Source of the DNA: Terebella lapidaria
Taxonomy: Eukaryota; Annelida; Polychaeta; Terebellida; Terebellidae
Assembly: GCA_949152475.1 (NCBI GenBank)
Contig: OX424562.1
Coordinates: 18,104,209 to 18,168,208, forward strand
Direction: 5' to 3'
DNA: 64,000 bases
Below the pieces are notes generated by a model. It searched no databases and had not been told where the DNA came from. It saw nothing but the letters and a program-made list of their open reading frames with translations. Made by a program: the position numbers and the translations under genes. Shown here piece after piece: positions 10,250 through 24,824 of this stretch. How positions within the stretch are numbered: the first letter of the stretch is position 1; the number at the start of each line of letters is the position of its first letter.

Positions 10250-11120
10250 TTAGGTTACCGACCCTTTGGTTTTATAACCTATTGACATGGCGTTGCGTCC
10301 GGCGTCCGTCCGTCCGTCCGGCGTCCATTGTCCGTCGTCCGTCCACATTTTTATCTTTAAAGTTTACAGTCGAATCTTTCTGAAATTTCGCACAAAAATG
10401 GCAAAAAAATATTCCAAGCAAAGGTTTTCTTTCGTTTTTTGATTTTCGCATTCTCCTCGAAATGGCGGCCATTTACGTTGAAAATTGCCCAATTTTGGAC
10501 GACCATTTTCTCAAAAACTGTTCAGAAAGTTTTGAGAATTTTGTTTCAAAAGATTCCCCTTATGTACGTCTGTGATGTGTATAAGTTGCTTTGAATCGCC
10601 GGTCTGCGTATGGCGGCCATTTTGAATATTTGACGGGTCGACGAAAAAAATATATTTTGGCCCAAATCGCATTACTATCCATTTTGGGCCATTTCTAGGC
10701 CCGAATTTTTTTTCACCTTTTGGAAAAAAATTTGGAATTTGCCTCTATAGATGAAATGCTTGCAGATGGAGCTTATGTTTGCATTATGAACATACAGGAA
10801 GACATATATGGCAAAGCTAATGATGATCTTGAACTTGACCTCGGATGACCTTGAGTGCCAAATGTCTGACTCGGAATGTGTAAATTGGCCTGAGCGGCCT
10901 ATACGCTTGCACCCAGATGTATCTTTGTGTTATGAAAATCAAATACCGCACACGTACACGTATTGGTGACATCAGAGTTCACATGGATGACCTTGATTGG
11001 TAAATCTCCACTTCATATGCTCACACTTATAACCTTGATTGGTAAATCTCAAGATCTGTTACCTGCCATTATCCAACCCAAAATTGTCCGGTATCCTATC
11101 TTTGCCTTTAGGCTAATTTT
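10250..11120 (-). mobile_element. Helentron-like non-autonomous repeat, copy 3 (single-core form)
   Basis: In reverse orientation it starts TTAGGTTACCGACCCTTTGGTTTTATAACC, then TCCGTCC microsatellite, one core unit instead of two, and the family's distinctive 5' segment ('CTTGAACTTGACCTCGGATGACCTTGAGTGCC'). It ends AATTGTCCGGTATCC...GCCTTTAGGCTAATTTT. At about 870 bp it is an internally shorter form with both termini preserved. No obvious direct repeat flanks it. Confidence 0.75.
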
Positions 11121-11217
11121 CTACTGAGAGGGTTGTATTATAAGCGTAACGCAAATGTGGATATTTCAGTGACTTCGAAGTTGACCTCAGATAATTTTGC
11201 GGGAAAAAATCTTAGGT

Positions 11218-12532
11218 GTAAAGCCCCAGTTCCACCTGCCCAGTAAGTCTCTGCTCGGGCCAACCCATGTGCTCCCACACCACACCGCAAGGTCACGGTG
11301 TCTGTCTGCACCCACACCGCACCGCCTCACCGCAGAGCCCAAGTTATAGGCACTAATGTATGTTTTATTTTGGTCAAGTATCAGCATGACCTTTCCTATC
11401 AAAATATATATGGTAAGATCGATTGCTATGACAAACCTCAAACACAGTTATATGCCACATATTCATTATTATTAATAAACCATGATGACTGCCCACAGCT
11501 GATCCATGCCATGTACATACAGAAATACACACACACTACTTATTTATGGATCTGACGTTGTATCAAAACAAATCCTCCACAATTTTATTCATCAACTCAA
11601 TTATATTCCATAAATTTGGATGCGTGCCACAATACAGTCCCACACAGTCCTTCAACAAAAACTGAACCCGTACCACGCCGCACTGCACCACATCACAGCT
11701 CATTTCAGATTGCCCGACCGCTCTGCGCCGCAGTCTCCAAAAGTCAGGACCGCCCTGCACCGCACTGCAACGTTGAGATAAATGTCTGCCAAGCACCGTG
11801 AGCTGCGGAATCTGTGGCCCACACGGACAAAGTCACCACACGCAGAGCCTTAATACCACCCGAATATGGACCCCCACATTTTTACTGGATAAAATGGGCT
11901 AGATCGAGTGACCCGGATAACCCTGGAACTAACATAAAAAATAAACATACACCAAGATTACTCATGTATTTTTCACGGACAAGCCACATAATTTATGTTT
12001 TATATGGAGGCCGCTCAAAAAAATTGAATAGGTGCTAATTATTCTTGGCCCTGTATTCCCAGGTGAGCTACGGTTCAACCCAAATACATGTAGCTGTGGT
12101 TTAGCCATAGACTACCCGAACAACCCCTGGTCCACACCCGGACTAGCCGGACTACCCACGGAACATCACGGAGTAGCCATTGATAGAACATACACCCCCG
12201 AAGCAGTCCAGGACGTGCCAAGGACCACCATCAAGGACCACCACTACCCCAGGATCATACCAGTCAGTTGCGGAAAGACTCGGATGATCCTGTGTCAACA
12301 CTTTTTGACCTCGTCTTCCCGGATCTTCCCGACAGTTTAAAAAAAAGTGCTGGGAAGCTCCCTGGACTAACCCGCACCGAACATCTCATTTTGAAACTGA
12401 CAAGGACGAGCCACGAATCGTCCCAGATCACTCACGGATTGTGTTCCGGACAAGCACCAAGACTGGTCCGTGTTTAATCCGGCCATTTTTTATCCGGGGT
12501 CCTAATCCAGGATAGTGTGACTGGGGCTTTAC
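11218..12532 (+). mobile_element. DNA transposon-like element with short TIRs
   Basis: The left end GTAAAGCCCCAGT-CCAC (11,218) is inverted at the right end GTGTGACTGGGGCTTTAC (to 12,532), giving a terminal inverted repeat of about 17 bp around 1.3 kb. The interior is GC-richer than its surroundings and full of CACACCGCACCGC-like short motifs. It has no long ORF and no transposase signature, so it is non-autonomous. I see no convincing target-site duplication, so I cannot assign a superfamily. Confidence 0.6.
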
Positions 12533-14640
12533 TCTGTTAATTAATAAGGCTGACATGAAATATGTCGACCATAATCGAACCTCTAATGATAACCGCTCCA
12601 AAACAATTTACTTTTTGTAGCCTAGAATTATTGTGAGCATATATGGCTATAATATGGAAATTTATCAATGGGGGGTGTCTCCAACGGCCTTGAACTTGCC
12701 TTCATGTGGTCTAATGAAGAGTGTTAAATGCCACTACCATTAAATGCATGAATAAACGGGCGTCTTCAGACAGAATGCTTGAGATTTGAGTTTAGGTTCG
12801 TGATATGTAAATATGCGGAGTCGCAAATATTGTGGATCTGTTGATTATCTCGAATTTATACCTCATATGACCTGGAGCGGCGAATCTCGATGTCGTATTC
12901 TGAAATGTAAAAATTTACTTCTACAAACAATACGCTTCATTGTACATGTAGATAGAATGTAGGCTTCCCGTGATATGGCCCATGCTTTGGGGTTTTTCTT
13001 TTCAGTGACGTGAATTTTTATGAATCGTAAATGTATCATACTTTTCATTTAAGGGCATGAATTATATCTAAACGGATAGGCATACCATTAGTACAAGAAG
13101 CAAGATCGAGAAAAGTTCTAGTGAATTATAATTGATCACTTATCATCCCTATCATATCATGTCGCTCTGCCGCCGACGCATCATTATTTCGTGACGTACA
13201 TGTGTACTGCACTTTCCGAAGTTCGCCAACGGTCATAGAATCTATGAAGAAAAATTTGATCTTGACTCGAAAAAATTCACCTGATCTCGACTCTAATTTC
13301 ATGTTCAGTTTGGATACTGTAAAAAAAAAATCACGACACCTATACTCACAAATACGTGCGTTTTGGGGGTACAGAATTTTGTGGTCAAAGCCGTCTCAGT
13401 CGCATATCAATGATATTCTGCGAAAAATAAACAAAGCGAAAAGCAATTGCGATATTCTGAAAATATGTGGGCTGAGATGCAAATTCCCATCATGGTGTGA
13501 ATATTGATTGGGCCTACGTATATTGATTTTGTTCACATCAAACCCCATGTATGTACGTAAATTAAACTGCGTAAATGCAAGAGTGAAAATCAATAGAACA
13601 TCTGGTGGCATAATTAACGATAATGCATTCAACGGGTCCAAAGTAAGGAAGCGTGTTATCTTTCGACTTTTAGAATGATTCTATAATGAAAAAGACAACT
13701 CCATGATAAAATTTATGGAAAAAATGTACGGACAAATGATATTGATGATTAAGTTAATGTGAAATGGTAATCGAAGGTGAAATATAACCGAACATGAAAT
13801 ACAATGCTCTATAGACGTTTTACAAATTTTATAGTGAAGATTTGTTTTTGTTTACCATCAGCTCCCTCCCCTCAGCTAGATTAATACTTCTATGTACTGA
13901 TAAAATATATGTACAGTAAATAGTGATGTCAAATAATACTATACAATATTTTAGTACTGGGTATGCAAAATGTTAAATTGTATATTTTTGTACAGTCATA
14001 TATACACTTATAACTGTCATTCATAATTTTATTCATCATTTAAAACCTTTATAACGTCACTCGATGAAATTTATGACACGGAATATACAACATTCGTGTG
14101 TTAATATAAGAATAAGAGATGTACGTATTCTAATTCAAAACCCGTCACATTCACAATTACGTGTATGTGCATGTAGGGTCAATCGGTACAAAATGAACAC
14201 ACCTTTATTCAATGAATTCATTCTACAGGAATATTGTCACTATTAGAAATTGAGTATATACAGTGGACTTCTCGAAATGCTTGCTCATGTTAAGATAGAA
14301 GCGATCAAGTGACAAAAAACAACGTTTTCAAGTTGATACCGGATATATATATATATTGGAGTTTCATGGCTACAGTGTACATATAATGTCGACGATAAAT
14401 CATAGGTATTTATTTTATTTTAATGATACCCATGTCTTGCTATGCATGTAATGTGTTTTGTCAAAATGTACTGGAATCAATTAATTCTCCTGGGCATTCC
14501 CAATTAAAATGTTCGATTTGACCAAATAATATTATTTAGATATTTTCGTTAGGTAAAAACTTAGGTTTAAATGGCAAAGTAATTCTAGTAAAACACATAG
14601 AAAATAATCGCCCATGAAATGTAGAATGTATAAACTGAGA
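12533..14640. other. No gene seen
   Basis: AT-rich sequence with only short random ORFs. Weak echoes of the dispersed repeat's 5' segment occur around 12,640-12,900 but are too diverged to annotate. Confidence 0.4.
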
Positions 14641-15083
14641 ATGTATACAGGGTGTGTCGAAAAGGCATAATAACTCGGTTGAACAGTTACAGAAAGGTGT
14701 ATTAAGTTGGGAGAAGTAATGGGAGTCTTATTCATATGATGGCTTGAATTGGCTTCAGCATGGGCGTTGTCAGAGCCTATACTGTGTGGAACAAAATGTA
14801 TCAAAGCATAACAAGAATTTGACACACCTTTGAATAATGCCCTCGTGATGAACTTGAACGCAAACGACCTTTCATGATGACATCGGGGTTCTGCATGTTT
14901 ATGTCCCAGGTGTATGATCTTTATTGACAATCTATTCAAAACAACCCATTTGTCAGTCGGGCACACACCCCCGGAAATTAACAACGCAATTGGCTTGCCA
15001 CGTAGGCGAGGCCCCCACAAGGAGCCAATCAACACCGCCGAAACAAACACACCCCTTTCTCCAAGGTGAAGGTCGTTTGACAA
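14641..15083 (-). other. Unassigned 183-codon open frame region
   Basis: A minus-strand frame stays open for 183 codons (14,532-15,083), but the translation has no recognisable domain and its last third is hydrophobic from AT-rich DNA. The segment 14,644-14,760 contains 'ACAGGGTGTGTCGAAAAGGCATAATAACTC', reminiscent of transposon ends, while 14,990-15,060 is GC-richer with a CCAAT and a CACGTGG-like motif. I regard coding as unlikely. Confidence 0.2.
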
Positions 15084-15099
15084 TTTTGGCTGAGTGCCA

Positions 15100-18000
15100 G
15101 ACTTTATTTAAAGTGCAAAGAAAAATACGGACTCACGATGTGAATGAAAAATATTGCACAAATACCAGAGAATCAACGATAGAATGTCAATTGATCATAA
15201 CAACAGATCCCTCTTATCGTCATACAAGATTTGTTATTAATATAGTGAATACTTTAACATTGGACACAAGCCGCACGTACGAAACACGTTTTTTTACGTT
15301 GAGGAGTATTTTTGTTCTACATCCAAAACATGAATTAATCTATAAATATTTATATGGCATGTACCTGATAACGTGCTTACACACTGTACCACTGATAATA
15401 TGATTAATAATAATACATCAATTGACCCGAAGTGTGCTCAAAGGAGTAGAACTCAACGACGAGCATTATACATGTACATGTATGTACATTGTACATTCAT
15501 GAGTCAATCGTTTTATTTGTCGTTGTACCTATTTATTACAACCACTACCTATAGACTCGATGATCAATTACACAAGTCAATAGTATTTGGGCCAAAATAG
15601 CATCATAAACATATTGAACTCAATATGATCTAATAGGTCCATGCACCGATGAAAGCCCATGAAACGTGTTTTAGGTTTTGAGAGATCAGAATTGTTGTTA
15701 TCAATACATTTTTTGATTGACACAATTGTTCGCAAGTCTAGTTCACAGTATTAACTTTATTAAAATTATTGTCTGCATATTCTGGACAAATGATACGGGA
15801 TTTTTTCTTGATCCAAAAAGGATGAATAAAGATGAGCTGTTTGGTGCATAACAACTATTGTTCGTGTGCTGACATTGATACTAGATCTAGCAATGAGTTA
15901 TATCCATACGATGTCGCATCCCACAATGTTGACAATAAATTCAATAATGTAACTCGTCAACTTCACTCAAGTTAGCTTCATGTATAAAAAGCTGTACCAA
16001 CGTCAGAAAAGCTATTAATTTATTCCTCTTGGACTCGCATACAGGCATTTCTTACACGTGCGTTCCTTAATTGATCTAGATCTAGTACATGCATGGACCC
16101 ATAATTTCAAACCACACATTGATGATAACCGTGGACTGTGCTCAAGAGAAATGTGTCGAATATCGGTATTAAAAAGTAAATCAAGGCTTACGAAAACTAA
16201 GACCAATGTTCCTGCAGTTGTACTAGTATGCTGAACTGAGAGAGCAATAAAAAGATATTCAGGGGTCGAGTTCACTCAAGCTCATAAAACACACAAAAAG
16301 TACATGTATGCAAAGTCCTACCAAAGAAAACATCGCACCATGTTCACGCTGTAATCATTAGCTTTACCACGATATCTACAGTAGTTTGTACTCGTCAATG
16401 TGCTAACTTTGACAAGTCCACTTCGTGTCAAATACTCTGATTTTTTTTACTTGAGTTCTGAAGTTCATTAGCTTCCGGTGGGTCTTCCTCTATGACTATT
16501 ATTTCGAGCTCTTTTTGATGTCTTCCAGACTATTCTAGATGGTGATTCGTTTTCACGAATATCGCAGCACATCGTACTCAGGCAGTCCAAAATTACATCT
16601 TGATGACAGAGGATAGCAGTTACGTGCTACTGTAGGCCTGTATGCTTGTCTTAAAGACATCACTAGCGATCTGAAACGCTGATGGAGGCCGGTGGCTATG
16701 AACCATACAGTAGATCTGTCCACGAAACCATGACTCACCTCTGCAGGGGCAACATAATGTAGTTTATTTCCATCGGTGCGTTATGCCGGGGCGGTACTAG
16801 AGTCAGGATAGTGAAATGTTTTACAATGGTGCCGTGACCCGGATAATCCAAACGCCTGATCAACGATCCTCATTTCATTCGTCTCTTCCACGTCTACTGA
16901 AAATCATAACTTTCGCAAAACACAGACAATTATGTGGAGGTCGAGAAAACAAGCAGTACCAACCCGGTTCAGCTGGTTGAGGGCCATTATTGTCTCCCCG
17001 CAGGGGAGACTTCTTAAACGCTCTCTGAGATTCCCATGGGGGAAATACTCTTCGACTTGGGGGAAAAACCTTGTTTCGAAGAGGAAATACTTTGAACGTG
17101 TGTTATACAGATCGAGCTCGACGTAAATAATTCAGTTAATTAATATAATCTAACGAATATTTTGTCGAAGGGTGCAATTTTTTCGTCACTATCGCCAATT
17201 TATGTAAACATTACCGTCTCGGCTGGATTTGAGAATAAACTCAACTACGGTGTGCATTCATTCAACCGTGTATCACTTTTGTCCCTACTGTCGAGTCATC
17301 GCTCACTTCTCACGCTTATTCTTTATGTCAGTGCCCAACTTTCCTTGTTTTGGAGCAGTGAAACTAGCACATCTGTTACGTTCCATTTTCTGACTGCATC
17401 TCCACTTCTAATAATCATACGCATTTATTTTTCGCTGTCCTAAAACGAGCTAATTTTTCGCTGGCAAAGTGCGGAAGATTGAGTACCGTGCATTGGTCAT
17501 TGGCAATGTGTAAAAGTCTGAATGGGTTCCGAATTCAACACCACCGCCTTCAACATTGATATTTTAGTGCTTATAAATATTCCGACGGTACTCAAATTTA
17601 TTGGACACTTCTCATATGGCATATATTGTCGCATATTTGTACACTATTGACCAAAACAACTTTACGAATATATTGAATTTTGGGGCAAGTAGAAAACGGT
17701 GCTGAATTTTATTAACTTGCTATTTTTGATGGGCTTACTCGATCAGGGACTCGATTTTTTTATGGGCGTACTCGATCAGTGTTCCTACGAACTATACGGT
17801 ACCAGTTGCTTTCACATCGGTAGGCCTATTCGTCTGGCATGCCGGGCATGGACATCGTATGCCTACATGCGCACGGAATTAAATTGAAAACAGAAATGAT
17901 CGCGCTATTGACTTATGTCATCCGGGGAGATCTGGTGCTTTGCACCAGGTATGATTCTTGTCTATAGTAGCTGCAATCCTGGGCGCCGCCTCCTGTGCAT

Positions 18001-19470
18001 GGCGTATCTCTGACGTTGGACAATTTTTTCTCCAGACCTCTGGGTTCGCCACAATTTTTCCCCCTCCCTGTACGCAATCCAGGACCCGCCAGTCAACCGG
18101 ATGGGAAAAACAGTTCCCCAAGGGGCCGGATGACCTGGGTGTACCTGCCTCCTCCTGTCACAGAGTCACTGGAAGTCAACAAGTGAAGCAGAGCCTCCAA
18201 GCAGGCAATACTCAAGCAGCTATGTTCGTTCGCCAGCTGACTATGTCATTCACACCATTATGGACCTGTTTCACAAAGAATCTAAATGTACCTTAGCCGA
18301 CTAACTTTAGGATTTATCCTTGTAACTCTCATGCTAAATGAAAAAGTTAGTTTGTTATCAAACAATAATATCAACCATGGAGTAAGTGTTTGTGTTAATC
18401 TGCAACGTTAGTTGAACCCGTCAAAATCCCTGGACTTGTTCCGCTGGTAACACGTCCAAGTGCCTGGTCAGTATGGTAAACAGAAGAGCTGGGATGACCG
18501 GCTCCCCTCGCCGAGGCTCATGTCCCTCTGAGCAAGGGGAACAAAGTGAATGATGTAGCACATGACACCAGTATCTCACCCACTAGCAATTGGGAGCTCG
18601 GGGCTTGCACCGAGTTGCTGCTCTCCTGCCTGAACAGCTGCCACTGAGTGACGAAACCAACGCCTGCTTGCATTCAGGGAGATGTATAGATCCATTCTGA
18701 GAAGGCTATGTAGGCCAGGATGGAAAAGTCACGCTTGGAGAGCCCTAGATCCCTGGCATCCAGCCTCAGATCACCCACCGGCTTGGAATAGCGGAGACAC
18801 AGGACCTTAAACTGGCAGTCAAGGCTTTATCTATGACCCCGAACAACTACAGTTGTACTGCTTCCTGCCAGAGAGGCTGACAGAGCCCCTGCAATATGTT
18901 GCAGTCTCAGAGAACCCGGGCCTGACAACTGAGCTGGGTTTTCATGACCATCCCAACACATGTACCTGGGGCTGAAACTCAATCTGGAAGATAGTTAGCT
19001 GTTCCACTACCGCTACTAGATCCGCAGGAGCCCATCCCGTGGTACACATTTGATGCCCAGCTGTATGATCAGTCTAGTGCAAATAAAGACCTATCATGCT
19101 CGGCGGGTTTCAACACAAACTGTTGTGATCCCGAAAATGTCATAGTGTAGGCTCAGCATAGTGGTTCGCTGAGATGATGGCTGTTCCCTGTGGGAACGCT
19201 GTGTGTGCCTCCTAGACTGCATCATCACCAGGTATCCTGACTCAAGCCTGCTAACCCAATGCAAGCCATCAATGTCGTTCGCCACTCGTATGTCAATGGC
19301 AGAGACTGAGGCCACAATGGGTGGTCCGAATGGCCTACATCGACTACATGTATGAGCAGAATCTGTTGGATGGCAATGGGCATGGTTTGCGTAACTAGGT
19401 CACAGACCAGATCTTGAAGTCAAAACTTTGTGCTGGCCAGGACCTCCGTGATAGCAAACTAAGAGAGTCC
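15100..19470. other. No gene recognised
   Basis: 15.1-17.9 kb is AT-rich and featureless at this resolution. 17.9-19.4 kb is GC-richer and more complex, with many short open frames on both strands, none longer than about 112 codons and none recognisable. It could be an old degenerate element or pseudogene, or a flank co-amplified with the satellite. Confidence 0.35.
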
Positions 19471-22400
19471 ACGTAGGCGGCTCCTGCCACCTCGCCTGAG
19501 ATCTTCGAGCTGTGGGCCGACCTTGCTATTGCATGTTCATGAAGAAGTCGTTCAGCTCCTGTCACCTCGGCTGAGACCACTACGCTGTGGGCGGAATTTG
19601 AGCTGCTATTGTACCTTTGTGGCGACGCCGTTCAGCTCCTGCCACCTCAGATGAGACCACTGAGCTGTGGGCCGACCCAGAGCTACTATTGCATCTTTGT
19701 AACAAAACCGTTCAGCTCCTGCCACCTCGGCTTAGACCTTTGAACTGTTGGCCGATCTTGAGCTACTATTGCACCTTTGTGACAAAACCGTTCAGCTCCT
19801 GCCACCTCAGTTGAGACCACTGAGCTCTGGGCCGACCCAGAACTACTATTGTACGTTTCTGATGAGACTGTTCAGCTCCTGCCACCTCGACTGAGACCAC
19901 TGAGCTGTGGGCCAATCTTGAGCTGCTATTGCACCTTTGTGACAAGGAAGTTCAGCTCCTGCCACCTCGGCTGAGACCTCTAAGCTGTGGGCCGGCCCAG
20001 AGCTGCTATAACATTTCATGACAGAAACTTTCAGCTCCGTCGCATCTCAGCTAAGACCTTTGAGCTGTGGGCCAACCTTGAGCTGCGATTGCACCTTTGT
20101 GAAAAAGAATTTCAGCTTTTTCCACCTCGGCTGAGACCACAGAGCTGTAGAATGATCCAGAGCTACTAATGCACCTTTGTGACAAGACTTCAGCTCCTGT
20201 CAACCCAGCTGAGACCATTGAGCTGTGTATCCACCTAGTGCTCCTGTTGCACCTTTGTGACGACGCCGTTCATCTATTGTTACCTCGGTTGAGACCACTG
20301 AACTGTGGGCCCACTCAGATCTCCTTATGCATTTTTGTGACGAAGGCGTTCAGCTCCTGTCACCTCGGCTTAGACCTTTGAGCTGTGGGCCGACCTTGAG
20401 CTGCTATTGCACTTTTGAGGCAAGGAATGTCAGCTCCTGCCACCTCGGCTGAGTCCACTGAGCAGTAGGCCGACCTTGAGCTACTATTGCACTTTTGTGA
20501 CAAGACCGTTCAGCTCCTGCCACCTCGGCTGAAACCACTGAGCTGTGGGCTGAACTTGAGCTACTATTGCACATGTGTGACAAGATCGTTTAGCTCCTGC
20601 CATCTCGACTGAGTCCACTGAGCTGTGGGCAGACCTTGAGGTGCTATTGCACCTTTGTGATGAGGCCGTTCAGCTCCTGCTACCTCGGCTGAGACCATTG
20701 AGCTGTGGACCTACCTTGGGCTGCTATTGCACCTTTGTGACGAAGCCGGTCAGCTCCTGCCATCTCGGCTGAGACCATCGACCTGTGTGGCCGACCTTGA
20801 GCCCCTATTGAACGTTAGTGACAAGGCCATTCAGCTCCTGCCACCATAGAGCTGTGCACCAAACTTTAACTGCTATTGTACCTTTGTGACAGGGGCGTTC
20901 AGCTCCTGCCACCTTGGCTGAGTCCATTGAGCTGTGGGCCGACCTTGAGGTGCTTTTGCACCTTTGTGTTGAGGCCGTTCAGCTCCTACCACCATGGAGC
21001 TGTGGGCCAAACCTGAGCTGCTATTGCACCGTTGTGACAAAACCACTGAGCTTTGGGTCGATCCAGAGCTACAATTACATCTTTGTGACAAAGCCGTTCA
21101 ACTCCTGCTACCATAGAGCTGTGGGCCAAACCTGAGCGGTTATAAAACCATTGTGACAAACCCAATGAGCTCTGGGTCGATCCAGAGCTACTATTGCATT
21201 TTTGTGACAAGAACATTCAGCTCCTGCCACCTCGGCTGAAACCATTAGGCTGTAGGCCGACCTTGAGCTGCTATTGCACCTTTGTGACAAGAACGTTCAG
21301 CTCCTGCCACCTCAGATGAGACCACTGAGCTGTGGGACGACCCAGAGCTATTATTGCATCTTTGTGACAAGGCCGTTCAGCTCCTGCCACCTCGGCTGAA
21401 ACCATTAGGCTGTAGGCCGACCTTGAGCTGCTATTGCACCTTTGTGACAAGGACGTTCAGCTCCTGCCACCTCAGATGAAACCACTGAGCTGTGGGACGA
21501 CCCAGAGCTATTATTGCATCTTTGTGACAAGGCCGTTCAGCTCCTGCCACCTCGGCTGAAACCATTAGGCTGTAGGCCGACCTTGAGCTGCTATTGCATC
21601 TTTGTGACAAGACCATTCAGCACCTGCCATCCCGGCTGAGACCACTGAGCTGTGGGCCAACTTTGAACTCCAATTGCACCTTTCTGATGACGCCTCTCAG
21701 CTCCTGCCACCCCGGCTGAGACCGATGAGCTGTGGGCCGACCCAGAACTACTGTTGCATCCTTGTGACATGACTATTCAGCTCCTGCCACCTCGGCTGAG
21801 TCCACTGACCTGTAGGCCGAACTTGAGCTACTATTGCACCTTTGAAACAGAGACCGTTCAACTCCTGCCACCTCAGCTGAAACCACCGAGCTGTGTGGCT
21901 GACCTTGAACCGCTATTGGACCTTTGTGGCAAGGCCATTCAGCCCCTGCCACCATTGAGCTGTGCACGAGACTTTAGCTGCTATTGCATCTTTGTGATGG
22001 GGGCGTTCAGCTCATGCCACCTCGGCTGAGACGACTGAGCTGCGGGCCGAACTTGAGCTGTTATTGCACTTTTGTGACCGCTCAGTTCCTGCCATCATAG
22101 AGCTGTGGACAAACTTGAGCTGCTATTGCACCTTTGTGACAACGCCATTCAGCTCCTGCCACCTCGGCTGAGACCACTGAGCTGTGGGTCGACCCAGAGC
22201 TACTGTTTCATCTTTGTGACAAAGCCGTTCAGCTCCTGCCACCATGGAGCTGTGAGCCAAACCTGAGCCTCTATTGCACCGTTGTGACAAAACCACTGAG
22301 CTTTTGGTCGATCCAGAGCTACTATTGCATCTGTGTGACAAAGCCGTTCAGCTCCTGCTACCATACAGCTGTGGACCAAACCTGAGTGGTTATTTCACCG

Positions 22401-24630
22401 TTGTGACAAAACCAATGAGCTCTGGGTCGATCCAGAGCTACTATAGCATTTTTTTGTGACAAGACCATTCAGCTCCTGCCACCTCGGCTGAGACCACTGA
22501 GCTGTGGGCCGATCTTGAGCTGCTATTGCACCCTTGTGATGACGCCGTTCAGCTCCTGCCACCTCGGCTGAGACCTTTGAACTGTTGGCCGATCTTGAGC
22601 TACTATTGCACCTTTGTGACAAAACCGTTCAGCTCCTGCCACCTCAGTTGAGACCACTGAGCTCTGGGCCGACCCAGAACTACTACTGTACCTTTCTGAT
22701 GAGACTGTTCAGCTCCTGCCACCTCGACTGAGACCACTGAGCTGTGGGCCGATCTTGAGCTGCTATTGCACCTTTGTGACAAGGAAGTTCAGCTCCTCAT
22801 CTCAGCTGAGACCTTTGAGCTGTGTGCCAACCTTGAGCTGCGATTGCACCTTTGTGAAAAAGAATTTCAGCTCTTGCCACCTCGGCTGAGACCAAGGAGC
22901 TGTAGATCGATCCAGAGCTACTAATGCACCTTTGTGACAAGACTTCAGCTCCTGCCAACCCAGCTGAGACCATTGAGCAGTGTATCCACTTAGTGCTCCT
23001 ATTGCACCTTTGTGACGACGCCGTTCAGCTACTGTTACCTCGGTTGAGACCTCTGAACTGTGGGCCCACTCAGATCTCCTTATGCATCTTTGTGACGACG
23101 GCGTTCAGCTCCTGCCACCTCGGCTGAGCCCACGGAGCTGTGGGCCAACCCAGAACTACTATTGCACCCTTGTGACAAGACCGTTCAGCTCCTGCCACCT
23201 CGGCTGAGACCATTGAGCTGTGGACCGACCCAGAGCTACTATTGCAACTTTGTGACAAGACTATTCAGCTCCTGCCACCTCGGCTGAAATCACTGATCTG
23301 TGGGCCGAACTTGAGCTACTATTGCACATTTGTGACAAGATCGTTTAGCTCCTGCCATCTCGACTGAGTCCACTGAGCTGTGGGCAAACCTTGAGGTGTT
23401 ATTGCACCTTTGTGATGAGGCCGTTCAGCTCCTGCTACCTCAGCTGAGACCATTGAGCTGTGGGCCTACCTTGGGCTGCTATTGCACCTTTGTGACGAAG
23501 CCGTTCAGCTCCTGCCATCTCGGCTGAGACCATCGAGCTGTGTGGCCGACCTTGAGCCCCTATTGAACGTTAGTGACAAGGCCATTCAGCTCCTGCCACC
23601 ATAGAGCTGTGCACCAAAATTTAACTGCTATTGTACCTTTGTGACAGGGGCGTTCAGCTCCTGCCACCTCGGCTGAGTCCACTGAGCTGTGGGCCGACCT
23701 TGAGGTGCTTTTGCACCTTTGTGTTGAGGCTGTTCAGCTCCTACCACCATGGAGCTGTGGGCCAAACCTGAGCTGCTATTGCACCGTTGTGACAAAACCA
23801 CTGAGCTTTGAGTCAATCCAGAGCTACTATTACATCTTTGTGACAAAGCCGTTCAACTCCTGCTACCATAGAGCTGTGGGCCAAACCTGAGCGGTTATAA
23901 AACCGTTGTGACAAACCCCATGAGCTCTGGGTCGATCAAGAGCTACTATTGCATTTTTGTGACAAGAACATTCAGCTCCTGCCACCTCGGCTGAGACCAG
24001 TGAGCTCTGGGCCTACCCAAAGCTACTATAGCACCTTCCTGACAAGACCTTTCAGCTCCTGCCACCCCGACTGAGACCACTGAGCTGTGGGTCGATCTTG
24101 AGCTGCTATTGCACCTTTGTTACGATGCCGTTCAGCTCCATGAGACCACTGAGGTCTGGGCCAACCCAGAACTACTATTGCACTTTTCTGACAAGACCGT
24201 TCAGCTCCTGCCACCTGGACTGAGACCATTGAGCTGTGGGCCGACCTTGAGCTGCTATTGCACCTTTGTGACAAGGCCGTTCAGCTCCTGCTACCTCGGC
24301 TGAGACCTCTGAGGTGTGGGCCGGCCCAGAGCTACCATAGCATTTTTGTGACAAAACCGTTCAGCTCCTTTCCATCTCGGCTGAGAACTTTGAGCTGTGG
24401 GCCGAACTTGAGCTGCTATTGCACCTTTGTGACGAGGAAATTCAGCTCCTGCCACCTCGGCTGAGACCACGGAGCTGTGGCCCGACCCAGAGCTAATATT
24501 GCACCTTTGTGACAAGACTTCAGCTCCTACCAAACCCAGTTGGGACCTTTGAGCTGTGGACTAACCTTGAGCTCCTATTGCACCTTTGTGACGACGAGGT
24601 TCAGCTACTGTCACCTCGGTTGACATCGCT

Positions 24631-24824
24631 TACTGTAAAAAGACTAATTTTGGCGGTTGTGAACCCCACGTTATTTGGCGGAGATTTAATTTGGCGTTTT
24701 TGAAACCACTTATATTTCTTAACATATATCTAGTTAATTTGGCGGACAATTTAATTTGGCGGTTTTTCCCCTATCGCCAAATCCGCCGAATAAATCGTCA
24801 GCCAAAATTAGTAGTTTTACAGTG
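24631..24824 (+). mobile_element. MITE with 26-bp TIRs and TTTGGCGG motifs, copy A
   Basis: The left end TACTGTAAAAAGACTAATTT and the right end (read inward) CACTGTAAAACTACTAATTT form TIRs of about 26 bp ending in TTGGCGG/TTGGCTG. The 194-bp body repeats 'AATTTGGCGG' several times, so it is itself semi-palindromic. It interrupts the 80-bp satellite between 'CCTCGGTTGA' and 'CTGTGGGCCC'. A decayed copy lies at about 40,706. Confidence 0.75.

Noticed and set aside
14532-15083. 183-codon minus-strand frame
   Set aside because: No domain, hydrophobic AT-driven tail, and no splice or poly(A) context. Kept only as an unassigned region.
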